From NCBI GenBank assembly GCA_945889625.1, contig CAMDCE010000001.1, positions 62,001 to 126,000 of the forward strand: a stretch of DNA of 64,000 nt. The letters run 5' to 3'. Source of the stretch: Asaia bogorensis. Its GTDB lineage: Bacteria > Pseudomonadota > Alphaproteobacteria > Reyranellales > Reyranellaceae. The notes beneath the pieces are model-generated. The model was given only the letters and a program-made list of their open reading frames with translations. It searched no databases and was not told where the DNA came from. Positions 8,586-16,435 of the stretch are shown here, in pieces (positions within the stretch are counted from its first letter, which is position 1; the number at the start of each line of letters is the position of its first letter). A program made the translations under genes and the position numbers.

Positions 8586-9800
8586 ATGACTGGTATCCTG
8601 GCCGGCCTTCGCATCGTCGAAGGCTCGGCCTTCATTGCCGCGCCGCTGGGCGGCATGACGCTGGCACAACTGGGCGCCGACGTGATCCGCTTCGACGACA
8701 TCGGAGGCGGCCTCGACAACGATCGCTGGCCGATCACCAAGGACGGCCGCTCGATCTATTGGGCGGGGCTGAACAAGGGCAAGCGCTCGATCGCCGTCGA
8801 TCTGCGCAGTCCCCGGGGCCGCGAGCTGCTCACGGCGCTGATCGCCGCGCCGGGCGAGGGTGCCGGCATCTTCACCACAAACATGCCGGCGCGCGGCTGG
8901 CTTTCCTACGAGGATCTGGCGAAGAAGCGCGCCGACCTGATTGCGCTCAACATCGTGGGCGCGCGCGATGGCTCGGCCCATGTCGACTACACGGTGAACG
9001 CCATCACCGGCTTTCCCATGGTGACGGGTCCGGTCGGCCACCACGGCCCGGTGAATGCCGTGGCCCCGCCGTGGGACCTCGCCACGGCCTATGCCGGCGC
9101 CATGGCGATTTTGGCCGCCGAGCGCCATCGCCGCCTGACCGGCCAGGGCCAGAGGATCGTGCTGCCGCTGCAGGACATGGCGCTCGCCGCCACCTCGGCG
9201 CTGGGCTACATCGGCGAGGCCGCCGTCAACGACGTCGACCGGCCGCGCTACGGCAACGAGATCTTCGGCACCTTCGGCCGAGATTTCAGGACCAGCGACG
9301 GCCGCCACGTCATGATCTGCATCTTCTCCGACCGCCATGTCGATGCCCTGGCGGCGGCCGGCGGCTTCGGCGAGGCCTTTGCCAGGATCGAGAAGCAGAC
9401 CGGCGTCGATCTAAAGACCGATGCCGGCCGATGGAACGCCCGGGCCGAGCTCTGCGCCGTGATCGAGCCGTGGGTCGCCGCGCACACCGCTGCCGACATA
9501 GGCGCGGCGCTCAAGAAGGCCGGCGCGCTGTGGGCGCCCTACCAGACCTTCCGCGAACTGCTGCAGGACAAGGACGCGCTGATCGACAATCCGCTGTTCA
9601 CCGTGCTCGACCAGCCCGGCATCGGCCGCTATCCCGTGGCCGCCACGCCGCTGCAGTTCGGCGCCATGGAGCGCGAGCCGCCCAGGCTGGCGCCGGTGCT
9701 GGGTCAGCACACCGGCGAGATCCTGTCGGGCATCCTTGGACTTCCCGACGGCGAGATTGCAAAGTTGCACGATGCCAAGATCGTCGGCGGACCGCGCTAG
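8586..9800 (+). CDS. Family III CoA-transferase, 2-methylfumaryl-CoA isomerase (Mct)-like
   Basis: This is a 404-residue CaiB/BaiF-family protein whose sequence closely follows 2-methylfumaryl-CoA isomerase, the enzyme that moves CoA from the C1 to the C4 carboxyl of mesaconate intramolecularly. Shared segments include VEGSAFIAAPLGGMTLAQLG (11-30), AGLNKGKRSIAVDLR (60-74) and GRDFRTSDG. The catalytic aspartate is probably D164 in PPWD. Mct is known from the 3-hydroxypropionate bicycle, but no other gene of that cycle is nearby; here it sits with a 3-hydroxybenzoate-6-hydroxylase-like enzyme, so the real substrate may be another unsaturated dicarboxylate. It overlaps the next gene by 29 bases. 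Confidence 0.8.
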   Translation: MTGILAGLRIVEGSAFIAAPLGGMTLAQLGADVIRFDDIGGGLDNDRWPITKDGRSIYWAGLNKGKRSIAVDLRSPRGRELLTALIAAPGEGAGIFTTNMPARGWLSYEDLAKKRADLIALNIVGARDGSAHVDYTVNAITGFPMVTGPVGHHGPVNAVAPPWDLATAYAGAMAILAAERHRRLTGQGQRIVLPLQDMALAATSALGYIGEAAVNDVDRPRYGNEIFGTFGRDFRTSDGRHVMICIFSDRHVDALAAAGGFGEAFARIEKQTGVDLKTDAGRWNARAELCAVIEPWVAAHTAADIGAALKKAGALWAPYQTFRELLQDKDALIDNPLFTVLDQPGIGRYPVAATPLQFGAMEREPPRLAPVLGQHTGEILSGILGLPDGEIAKLHDAKIVGGPR

Positions 9801-10968
9801 AATCCTCATCGCCGGCGGCGGCATCGGCGGGCTGGCGGCAGCACTGGCGCTGGCCCAGAAGAACATCGCCTCGCTGGTGCTGGAGAAATCGGCGCAGCTG
9901 GGCGAGATCGGCGCCGGCATCCAGCTCGGGCCCAATGCCTTCCACTGCTTCGACCGGCTGGGCGTCGGCGAGACGGCGCGGTCGATGGCGGTCTATATCG
10001 ACCAGCTGCGTCTGATGGACTCGCTGGCCGACGGCGAGATCACCCACATCGACCTCGGCGAGGATTTCCGCGCCCGCTACAAGAATCCCTATGCCGTCGT
10101 CCATCGCGGTGACCTGCACGGCGTGCTGCTGAAGGCCTGTCGCGACCATGTGCTGATCGAGCTCAAGGTCAGCAGCGAGGTCCTGGGCTTCGAGCAGGAC
10201 GGCGGCACGGTCACCGCAAAGCTCAGCAGCGGCGAGACGGTGACGGGCTCGGCGCTGATCGGCGCCGACGGCCTGTGGTCGAATGTGCGGAGCCAGGTGG
10301 TGGGCGACGGAAGTCCGCGCGTCTCGGGCCACACGACCTACCGCTCGGTGATTCCGCTCGAGCGCATGCCCGAGGATCTGCGCTGGAACGCTGCCACATT
10401 GTGGGCAGGGCCGAAGTGCCACATCGTCCACTACCCGCTGTCGGGCTGGAAGGTGTTCAACCTGGTCGTCACCTATCACAACGATGCCGCCGAGCCGGTG
10501 GCCGGCAAGCCGGTGCCGGTCGAGGAGGTGCAGCGCGGCTTCACCCATATCTGCGAGCGCGCCCAGAACATCATCCGCCACGGCCAGGACTGGCGCATGT
10601 GGGTGCTGTGCGACCGCGACCCGGTCGATAAATGGGTCGATGGCCGCGTGGCGCTGCTGGGCGATGCCGCGCACCCGATGATGCAGTACATGGCGCAGGG
10701 CGCCTGCATGGCGATGGAGGACGCGGTTTGCCTGGCCGACTCGCTTTCAAGGAACCCCGGCACTATCGAAGCCGGGCTGGAGAGCTACCGGGCGCGCCGC
10801 GTGCTGCGCACCACGCGGGTGCAGCTGATGTCGCGCGCCATGGGCGACCACGTCTATCACGCCAGCGGGCCCCACGCGGCGCTGCGCAATTCCATCATGA
10901 GTGCCAAGAGCCAGGCCGAGTGGTACGCCATCCTCGACTGGCTCTATGGCGGCAGCGGGCTGGACTGA
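9772..10968 (+). CDS. FAD-dependent aromatic hydroxylase, 3-hydroxybenzoate 6-hydroxylase-like
   Basis: This is a 398-residue class A flavin monooxygenase that would convert 3-hydroxybenzoate (or salicylate) to gentisate using NAD(P)H and O2. It has the FAD dinucleotide motif in ILIAGGGIGGLAAA (11-24), the acidic end of the second strand (VLEKSAQLGEIGAGIQLGPN) and the GD...HP motif near residue 297. The start at 9772 keeps the FAD motif close to the N-terminus, as in the family, and overlaps the CoA-transferase gene by 29 bases. No gentisate dioxygenase follows; converging genes begin at 11070. Confidence 0.85.
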   Translation: MPRSSADRARILIAGGGIGGLAAALALAQKNIASLVLEKSAQLGEIGAGIQLGPNAFHCFDRLGVGETARSMAVYIDQLRLMDSLADGEITHIDLGEDFRARYKNPYAVVHRGDLHGVLLKACRDHVLIELKVSSEVLGFEQDGGTVTAKLSSGETVTGSALIGADGLWSNVRSQVVGDGSPRVSGHTTYRSVIPLERMPEDLRWNAATLWAGPKCHIVHYPLSGWKVFNLVVTYHNDAAEPVAGKPVPVEEVQRGFTHICERAQNIIRHGQDWRMWVLCDRDPVDKWVDGRVALLGDAAHPMMQYMAQGACMAMEDAVCLADSLSRNPGTIEAGLESYRARRVLRTTRVQLMSRAMGDHVYHASGPHAALRNSIMSAKSQAEWYAILDWLYGGSGLD

Positions 10969-11069
10969 TTCTCACGAGATTCTCATCGGATCCTTACTTC
11001 GCGAGAATCGTAACCGTCTGAGAAGCAACGACTTTCTGCCAGGTTCTCACTTTTGCGCCCCCGCGGGCG

Positions 11070-11495
11070 CTAGCCGGGCTCGCCGTCGAACACCGCCTTG
11101 GCGGTCATCAGGGGGTTGGTGGCCGCCGGAAAGCCGCCATAAGCGATCATCTGGGTGATGACCTCGACGATCTCCTCGCACGAGGCGCCGCAGCGCCGGG
11201 CCGCCTCGACATGGATCTTGAGCTGCGGCAGGGCGAAGCCCTGGACCGTCAGCGCCGCCACCGTGCAGAGCTCGCGCGTCTTGGCGTCCAATGCGACGGA
11301 GTAACCTCCGTCTTAATCGCGCGCATAGAGCTCACCGAACGGGAAGGTCACGTTCACCCAGGCGAACTCCGGCGCCAGCGCCTTGATCTTCTGGATGTAG
11401 GCGTCGGCCATCGGCCCGAGATGCTTGCGCAACTCGTCCATGCCGCGCTGGTAGGCGGCCGAGTGCTCGTCGTGGGTTGGGTCCGGTGTCGCCAA
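11070..11495 (-). pseudogene. Carboxymuconolactone decarboxylase-family gene interrupted by an in-frame stop
   Basis: Two halves of one AhpD/CMD-like protein lie in the same frame. The first runs from a TTG start at 11495, with GGGGAGG six bases upstream, through 60 residues ending GELYARD, then TAA at 11313-11315. The second resumes at [18 protein letters not shown] and ends EPG at 11070. Between them are eight codons (stop plus DGGYSVA) containing a perfect 7-bp hairpin (11295-11312). Removing these 24 bases would restore ARD-LDAK, a plausible family sequence. The stop is TAA, so selenocysteine recoding is excluded. The gene follows doxX by two bases and would be cotranscribed with it. Probably inactive, unless the C-terminal half is translated from the internal TTG. 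Confidence 0.8.
11295..11312. repeat. Small palindrome with TAAC loop inside the broken decarboxylase gene
   Basis: On the plus strand, GACGGAG-TAAC-CTCCGTC is a perfect 7-bp inverted repeat with a 4-base loop. The stop codon that breaks the gene lies directly beside its right arm. A similar palindrome with the same TAAC loop occurs at 46384-46403. The shape and position look like a miniature palindromic insertion, but two copies do not prove mobility. Confidence 0.55.
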
Positions 11496-11497
11496 GT

Positions 11498-11974
11498 CTA
11501 CCTCCCCAACGGCACCACTGACCGATCCCTGCGATCCCTTGGCTGCACGAAGTGATCGATCGATATCGGTCCCGGCCCGGCAATCGCCAGCCACAGGAAC
11601 AAGGTGAAGTAGGAGGCTTCCTCGAAGCCGAGCAGCGTCTCCAGCGTGTCGACGTCGGCGCCCTTGGCGGCAATCACGGCCACGACCATGACCACCATCA
11701 GCGGAATTGCCGCGATCCGCGTCAGCAATCCCACCAGCAGCAGGATGCCGCCGAGGAATTCCACGCTGGCGACGAACGGGGTCAGCAGTTCGGGATAGGG
11801 AATGCCCCAGCCGCGGAAATTCTCGATCATCTGGGGCATGACCATGAACTTGCCCCAGCCGCTCCACAGGAAGATCCAGCCGACGACGATGCGGGCGACC
11901 AGCGGCGGCAGCCAGGTGAAATAGCCGGCGACGATTCTCGGCCATTCGTACAGCACCGTAAAAAGTGCACTCAT
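11498..11974 (-). CDS. DoxX-family membrane protein
   Basis: This is a 158-residue protein with about four membrane segments and the DoxX pattern: ARIVVGWIFLWSGWGKF near residues 27-43, and FVASVEFLGGILLLVGLLTR near 67-86. DoxX proteins are small quinone- or redox-linked membrane proteins, often of unknown partner. The start at 11974 has GGGGGAG seven bases upstream. Its TAG ends two bases before the TTG of the interrupted decarboxylase-family gene, whose ribosome site lies in the doxX 3' end. AhpD-like genes next to doxX are a recurrent pairing, suggesting a shared redox role. Confidence 0.85.
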   Translation of the reverse strand: MSALFTVLYEWPRIVAGYFTWLPPLVARIVVGWIFLWSGWGKFMVMPQMIENFRGWGIPYPELLTPFVASVEFLGGILLLVGLLTRIAAIPLMVVMVVAVIAAKGADVDTLETLLGFEEASYFTLFLWLAIAGPGPISIDHFVQPRDRRDRSVVPLGR

Positions 11975-12059
11975 GCGCCGGCTCCCCCGATCTGGCGATT
12001 AAGCGACGATTATCGCCGTCCGGGGTCGCGGTGGACAAGCAGCAAGATTGTACCTTCTG

Positions 12060-12860
12060 TCAGCCCCTGCGCACGCTGGCGCCGCCATCGACGGGCAGCG
12101 TGACACCCGTGATGAAATTAGCCTCGTCGGAGGCCAGGAACAGGGCGGCATTGGCCACGTCCCAGCCGGTGCCCATCTTCTGGCGCAGCGGCACCTGGGC
12201 ATCGCGGCCAGCCTCGATCTCGGCGCGCGTCTTCTTGAATTCGCGGGCGCGGGTGTCGACGGCCATCGGCGTGTTCATCAGGCCGGGCAGGATCACATTG
12301 GCGCGGATGCCGTACTGGGCGTTCTGGTAGGCGAGCTGCTCGGTGAAGGAGACCATCGCGGCCTTGGTCGCCTTGTAGGCGACGTAGGGGTAGGTGGTGA
12401 TGACCGCCATCGAGGAGATGTTGATGATGGCGCCGCTCTTCTGGGCGCGCATGATCGGGATCACGTGCTTGGCCGCGAGGATGCAGCTCTTGAGGTTGAT
12501 CGCCACGCAGCGGTCGAACGCCTCCTCGGTGATGTCGAGCAGCTCGGCGTCGCCGCCGGAGATCGAGACGCCGACATTGTTGTGCAGGATGTCGATGCGG
12601 CCCCAACGGCCGTGCGCTTCGGCCACCATGGCCTTGATCTCGGCCTCCTTGGTGACGTCGGCCTTGAAGGCCATCGCGGTGCCCTGGTTCTTGCCGATCA
12701 AGTCGACGGTCTCTTGCGCCGACTTGAGATTGTGGTCGACGCATAGCACTTTGGCGCCCTCGCGCGCGAAGGTCAGCGCGGTGGCGCGGCCGTTGCCCAT
12801 GCCTTCGCCAGGGCTTTGGCCCGCGCCGACGACGATGGCCACCTTGTCTTTCAGGCGCAT
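12060..12860 (-). CDS. Short-chain dehydrogenase/reductase
   Basis: This is a 266-residue classical SDR. The nucleotide motif is the expanded form GAGQSPGEGMGNG (12-24) rather than TGxxxGIG. Other landmarks are HNNVG (93-97), the catalytic serine region NISS (147-150) and YKATK (Y162, K166), with the C-terminal PVDGG loop. The related SDR at 13420-14238 also has a GIGNG-type motif, so the two are probably paralogues acting in the same pathway. It follows the decarboxylase-family gene by one base and ends the five-gene adh/MBL/SDR operon. Substrate unknown. Confidence 0.9.
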   Translation of the reverse strand: MRLKDKVAIVVGAGQSPGEGMGNGRATALTFAREGAKVLCVDHNLKSAQETVDLIGKNQGTAMAFKADVTKEAEIKAMVAEAHGRWGRIDILHNNVGVSISGGDAELLDITEEAFDRCVAINLKSCILAAKHVIPIMRAQKSGAIINISSMAVITTYPYVAYKATKAAMVSFTEQLAYQNAQYGIRANVILPGLMNTPMAVDTRAREFKKTRAEIEAGRDAQVPLRQKMGTGWDVANAALFLASDEANFITGVTLPVDGGASVRRG

Positions 12861-12861
12861 G

Positions 12862-13416
12862 TCATGACACTCCCGGAATCGGATACTGTTTGAGCACTTC
12901 CTTGTAGTAGGGCTCGTTGTCGATCTTCATGGTCGCGAGCACGCGCACGACCGCGCAGTAGAAGGCGATGGTCAGCACCAGGTCGGTCATGTGCTCGTCG
13001 CTGAGGCTTTTCTTGATTTCGGCGAAGGTCGTGTCGGACATGCCGAGATGCTTCACCATTTCGCGCGCGCCGCGCAGTACGGCCTTGGCGAGCGGCTCGA
13101 GTGCCGACTCCTTGCCGGCGGTCTCGGCGAACAGGCCATCGATGTCGGCATCGGTGACGCCGAACTCCCGGCCGATCTTCACGTGATGGGTGAATTCGTA
13201 TTCCGACTTCTCCAGCCAGCCGACCTGCAGGATCGCCAGCTCGCGCAGGCGCGGGTCGAGCTTGCTCTTGTGGCGGATGAAGTTGCCCATGCCGTTGAAG
13301 GCCCGCGCCATGTCGGGCGAGTTGACCAGTAGTTTGTGCAGATTGGTGTTGCGTTTCAGCATGTCGCGGTATTCGGGCGCGACTTGCTCGGGCTCGAGAT
13401 AGGGCAGGCGGGCCAT
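12862..13416 (-). CDS. Carboxymuconolactone decarboxylase-family protein
   Basis: This is a 184-residue AhpD-like helical protein. The core RLRELAILQVGWLEKSEYEFTHH region (about 58-80) matches CMD-domain proteins, but the CxxC redox pair of true AhpD is absent (SEYEFTHH instead), as in many catabolic paralogues of unknown reaction. It lies between two SDR genes with 1- and 3-base gaps, so it is firmly in that operon and probably acts on an intermediate made by them. It differs clearly from the interrupted CMD-family gene at 11070-11495. Confidence 0.85.
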   Translation of the reverse strand: MARLPYLEPEQVAPEYRDMLKRNTNLHKLLVNSPDMARAFNGMGNFIRHKSKLDPRLRELAILQVGWLEKSEYEFTHHVKIGREFGVTDADIDGLFAETAGKESALEPLAKAVLRGAREMVKHLGMSDTTFAEIKKSLSDEHMTDLVLTIAFYCAVVRVLATMKIDNEPYYKEVLKQYPIPGVS

Positions 13417-13419
13417 TGG

Positions 13420-14238
13420 TTATCCTTCTGAATCGCGTTCGGGGCCTTGCAGCGTGACGCCGCCGTCGATCACCAGCACCTGGCCGGTGATGTAGCGGGC
13501 GTGGTTGCTCATCAGGAAGCGCACGCCGTGTCCGATGTCCCAGCCGGTGCCCTCGACCTTCAGCACCGAGGCCTTGGCGCGCTGGGCGCGCGCGGCTTCG
13601 CTCATCGTGGCGTTGCCGCGGGAATAGACCATGGGCGTGTACATCGGCCCTGGGCAGATGCAGTTGACCCGGATGTGATCCTTGCCGTGGTCGACCGCCA
13701 TCGCCTGGGTAAGGCCGATCACCGCCGCCTTGGACGCGGTGTAGGTGGTGAGGCCGCGCGGCCTGAGCGCCGAGATCGACGAGATATTGACGATCGAGCC
13801 GCCTTTGGCCGTCTTGATCATGGCGGGGATGGCGTGCTTGGAGACGAGGAACATCGTCTCGACATTGACCAGCATGACGCGGCGATACTCGTCGGGCTTC
13901 TCGTCGACCACCGAACCGCGGCTTCCGATGCCGACGTTGTTGTCGAGAAAGTCGAGCCGGCCCCAGCGATCGACGGCGGCATCGACCAGCCGCTTGCATT
14001 CGGCCTCCTTGGTGACGTCGCCGCCGTGGGCGACGGCGGTGCCGCCCTCGGCCTTGATCATCTCGACCGTGCGCTCGGCGAGCTTGACGTCGAGATCGGC
14101 CACCACGACCTTGGTGCCGGCTCGGGCCAGCAGAATCGCCGCGGCGCGGCCGTTGCCGATGCCGTCAGCCTTGGCGCCGCCGCCCGAAACGATCGCGACC
14201 TTGCCCTTCAGGCCCTCGTCATCCTCAGGTCCCTTCAT
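13420..14238 (-). CDS. Short-chain dehydrogenase/reductase
   Basis: This is a 272-residue classical SDR with a SGGGAKADGIGNG nucleotide motif (18-30), DNNVG (99-103), a catalytic serine in NISSIS (151-156) and YTASK (Y166, K170), ending with VIDGG. The start at 14238 was chosen because its ATG overlaps the stop of the upstream metallo-hydrolase (ATGA); an ATG five codons earlier lies inside that gene. It is transcribed after adhC and the hydrolase and before the CMD-family gene. Its resemblance to the SDR at 12060-12860 suggests duplication. Substrate unknown. Confidence 0.9.
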   Translation of the reverse strand: MKGPEDDEGLKGKVAIVSGGGAKADGIGNGRAAAILLARAGTKVVVADLDVKLAERTVEMIKAEGGTAVAHGGDVTKEAECKRLVDAAVDRWGRLDFLDNNVGIGSRGSVVDEKPDEYRRVMLVNVETMFLVSKHAIPAMIKTAKGGSIVNISSISALRPRGLTTYTASKAAVIGLTQAMAVDHGKDHIRVNCICPGPMYTPMVYSRGNATMSEAARAQRAKASVLKVEGTGWDIGHGVRFLMSNHARYITGQVLVIDGGVTLQGPERDSEG

Positions 14239-15119
14239 TTCACGACATCCCATTCAATGGCGAAGGCGTCGCCCTTCGGCCTGATGTGGCCCGCATTGGC
14301 GCCCGGGAAGTGGGCAGGGCAGAGCAGCGCGTCGCGCTCGACGCAATCCTCAAGAAGCCGGCGGCGGCTCCTGGCCGACAGCTCCTGGTCGGTGCAGAAC
14401 TGGCTCGACCAGTCGGGATGATAGACCTGGATCGGGTGATGCATAATGTCGCCCGAGAAGCAGGCCTGTTTACCGCCGTCCCTGAGGTTGATAGCGATCG
14501 AGCCCGGCGTGTGGCCGGGATAGTCCTTGATGGTGAGCAGCGGATCGGGCTGGGCGTCGCTGTCGATCATGACGGCCTTGCCGGCTTCGACGATCGGCAG
14601 CACCGAATCATCGAACGAGCCATCGTTCACTTTGCCGTCGCCCTGCTTCTTCCGCTCGCCTTCCCAGTGCGCGTACTCCTTCTTGCCGAACAGGTAGCGC
14701 GCGTTGGGGAAGGTCGGCACCCAGCGGCCATTCTCCAGCTTGGTGTTCCAGCCGACGTGATCGACATGCAGATGCGTGCACATCACCAGGTCGACCGATT
14801 CCGGGGCGCAGCCGCAGGTCTTGAGACGGTTGAGGAACGGTGTGTCGAGATTGCGCCAGCCGGGATTGGTGCGCTGCTTGTGGTTGCCGAGGCAGGTATC
14901 GATCAGGATGGTGTGCTTGGGTGTCTTGACGATCCACATATGGACCGAACCGACGAGGCGATCGGAGCCGGGCTCGACATGATCGGGCAGCATCCAGCCC
15001 TTCTGCGCATCGAACAGTTCCTGATTGAACTTGGGGAACATGCGGGCGGGCTTGAAGCCTGCGCCGCAGATCTCCTCGACCTTCTCGATGGTGGCGCCGC
15101 CCAGCTTGCGCACGGTCAT
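14235..15119 (-). CDS. Metallo-beta-lactamase-fold hydrolase
   Basis: This is a 294-residue cytoplasmic protein with the dinuclear zinc motif HLHVDHVGW (H116, H118, D120, H121), a later YPGHTPGS histidine, and FSGDIMHHP supplying the bridging aspartate. The fold is lactonase/glyoxalase-like, so ring-opening of a lactone or hydrolysis of a thioester is possible; the sequence does not decide. It starts 13 bases after the adhC stop and overlaps the next SDR as ATGA. As part of the adh-SDR-CMD operon it may hydrolyse a lactone intermediate. Confidence 0.85.
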   Translation of the reverse strand: MTVRKLGGATIEKVEEICGAGFKPARMFPKFNQELFDAQKGWMLPDHVEPGSDRLVGSVHMWIVKTPKHTILIDTCLGNHKQRTNPGWRNLDTPFLNRLKTCGCAPESVDLVMCTHLHVDHVGWNTKLENGRWVPTFPNARYLFGKKEYAHWEGERKKQGDGKVNDGSFDDSVLPIVEAGKAVMIDSDAQPDPLLTIKDYPGHTPGSIAINLRDGGKQACFSGDIMHHPIQVYHPDWSSQFCTDQELSARSRRRLLEDCVERDALLCPAHFPGANAGHIRPKGDAFAIEWDVVK

Positions 15120-15132
15120 GCCTGGCTCCGTT

Positions 15133-16245
15133 TCAGAAGGTGACGACGCTGCGGATCGACTCGCCTTTGTGCATCAGGTCGAAGGCATCGTTGATCTTCT
15201 CGACCGGCATGGTGTGGGTAATCAGCGAATCGATGTCGATCTTCTTGTCCATGTACCAGTCGACGATCTTCGGCACGTCGCGGCGGCCCTTGGCGCCGCC
15301 GAATGCCGTGCCCATCCAGCTGCGGCCGGTGACGAGCTGGAAGGGCCGCGTGGCGATCTCCTGGCCGGCGCCGGCGACACCGATGATCACCGACTTTCCC
15401 CAGCCGCGATGGCAGCATTCCAATGCCTGGCGCATCAGCTTGGTGTTGCCGACGCACTCGAAGCTGTAATCCGCTCCGCCGTCGGTCAGCTCGACGAGAT
15501 GGGCCACAAGGTCCTTGGCGCCCAGCGTCGAGGGATTGACGAAGTGCGTCATGCCGAACTTGCGGCCGAGCGCCTCGCGCGAAGGGTTGAGATCGACGCC
15601 CACGATCATGTTGGCACCGACCAGACGCGCGCCCTGCACGACGTTGAGGCCGATGCCGCCGAGGCCAAACACCACGACATTGGCGCCGGCTTCGACCTTG
15701 GCGGTGTTGATGACGGCGCCGATGCCCGTCGTCACGCCGCAGCCGATGTAGCAAACCTTGTCGAACGGCGCGTCGGACCTGATCCTGGCCAACGCGATCT
15801 CGGGCAGCACCGTGTAGTTCGAGAAGGTCGAGCAGCCCATGTAGTGGTGGAGCTTCGCCCCCTTGAGTGAAAAGCGTGAGGTGCCGTCGGGCATCACGCC
15901 CTGGCCCTGGGTGCTGCGGATCGAGGTGCAGAGGTTGGTCTTGCCCGACAGGCAGGATTTGCAGGCGCGGCATTCGGGCGTGTAGAGCGGGATCACGTGA
16001 TCGCCCTTCTTCAGCGACACGATGCCGGGGCCGAGGTCGACCACGACGCCGGCGCCTTCATGGCCGAAGATCACCGGGAACAGCCCCTCGGGATCGCCGC
16101 CGGAGCGGGTGAACTCATCGGTATGGCAGACGCCCGACGCCTTGATCTCGACCAGCACCTCGCCGAACTTCGGGCCTTCGAGGTCGACGGTTTCGATTTC
16201 GAGCTTGTCGCCCGCCTTGAAGCAGACGGCGGCCTTGGTCTTCAC
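15133..16245 (-). CDS. frmA: Class III alcohol dehydrogenase, S-(hydroxymethyl)glutathione dehydrogenase-like
   Basis: This is a 370-residue zinc alcohol dehydrogenase. It has the catalytic zinc ligands C40 and H62-E63, the structural zinc cysteines C92, C95, C98 and C106, and the NAD motif GLGGIG near 199-204. The segments HVIPLYTPEC and QGQGVMPDGTSRFS are typical of glutathione-dependent formaldehyde dehydrogenase. The start is GTG at 16245, preceded by GGGGGGA. No S-formylglutathione hydrolase gene is adjacent, so the role may be oxidation of another alcohol made in this operon rather than formaldehyde detoxification. It is the first gene of the adh-MBL-SDR-CMD-SDR operon. Confidence 0.85.
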   Translation of the reverse strand: MKTKAAVCFKAGDKLEIETVDLEGPKFGEVLVEIKASGVCHTDEFTRSGGDPEGLFPVIFGHEGAGVVVDLGPGIVSLKKGDHVIPLYTPECRACKSCLSGKTNLCTSIRSTQGQGVMPDGTSRFSLKGAKLHHYMGCSTFSNYTVLPEIALARIRSDAPFDKVCYIGCGVTTGIGAVINTAKVEAGANVVVFGLGGIGLNVVQGARLVGANMIVGVDLNPSREALGRKFGMTHFVNPSTLGAKDLVAHLVELTDGGADYSFECVGNTKLMRQALECCHRGWGKSVIIGVAGAGQEIATRPFQLVTGRSWMGTAFGGAKGRRDVPKIVDWYMDKKIDIDSLITHTMPVEKINDAFDLMHKGESIRSVVTF

Positions 16246-16339
16246 GCTGGCATTCCCCCCAACTCTATGGCGGCGAGAAGCCTAGAACAGGGGGCGACTG
16301 GGCGCCATAAGCTCGTCGCGTAGAGCGGAAGCAGCCTTC

Positions 16340-16430
16340 TGTCATCCTGAGCGCAGCGAAGGATCTAGTGCTAGTTCCGGCGATCGTCGCCGGTCGTTCG
16401 GCAAGGTCCTTCGCTTCGCTCACGACGACA
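16340..16430. repeat. Intergenic hairpin repeat, copy A
   Basis: The left arm begins TGTCATCCTGAGCGCAGCGA and the right arm (from 16404) is a near-complementary copy, so the region can fold into a long imperfect hairpin with a variable middle. It lies between frmA (upstream, minus strand) and the 3' end of the M24 hydrolase gene. The left arm is identical, over about 27 bases, to the complement of the right arm of copy C at 46435-46461. This is a dispersed palindromic repeat of REP/BIME type; no coding capacity is seen. Confidence 0.8.
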
Positions 16431-16435
16431 AGATG

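Noticed and set aside
10969..11069. Possible terminator GCGCCC-CCGC-GGGCGC between converging genes
   Set aside because: Only a 6-bp stem, with no T-tract on the correct side of either transcript; nothing else is seen in this gap.
11313..11315. Stop codon in the decarboxylase-family gene as a recoded amino acid
   Set aside because: It is TAA, which is not used for selenocysteine or pyrrolysine, and the surrounding residues are not conserved.
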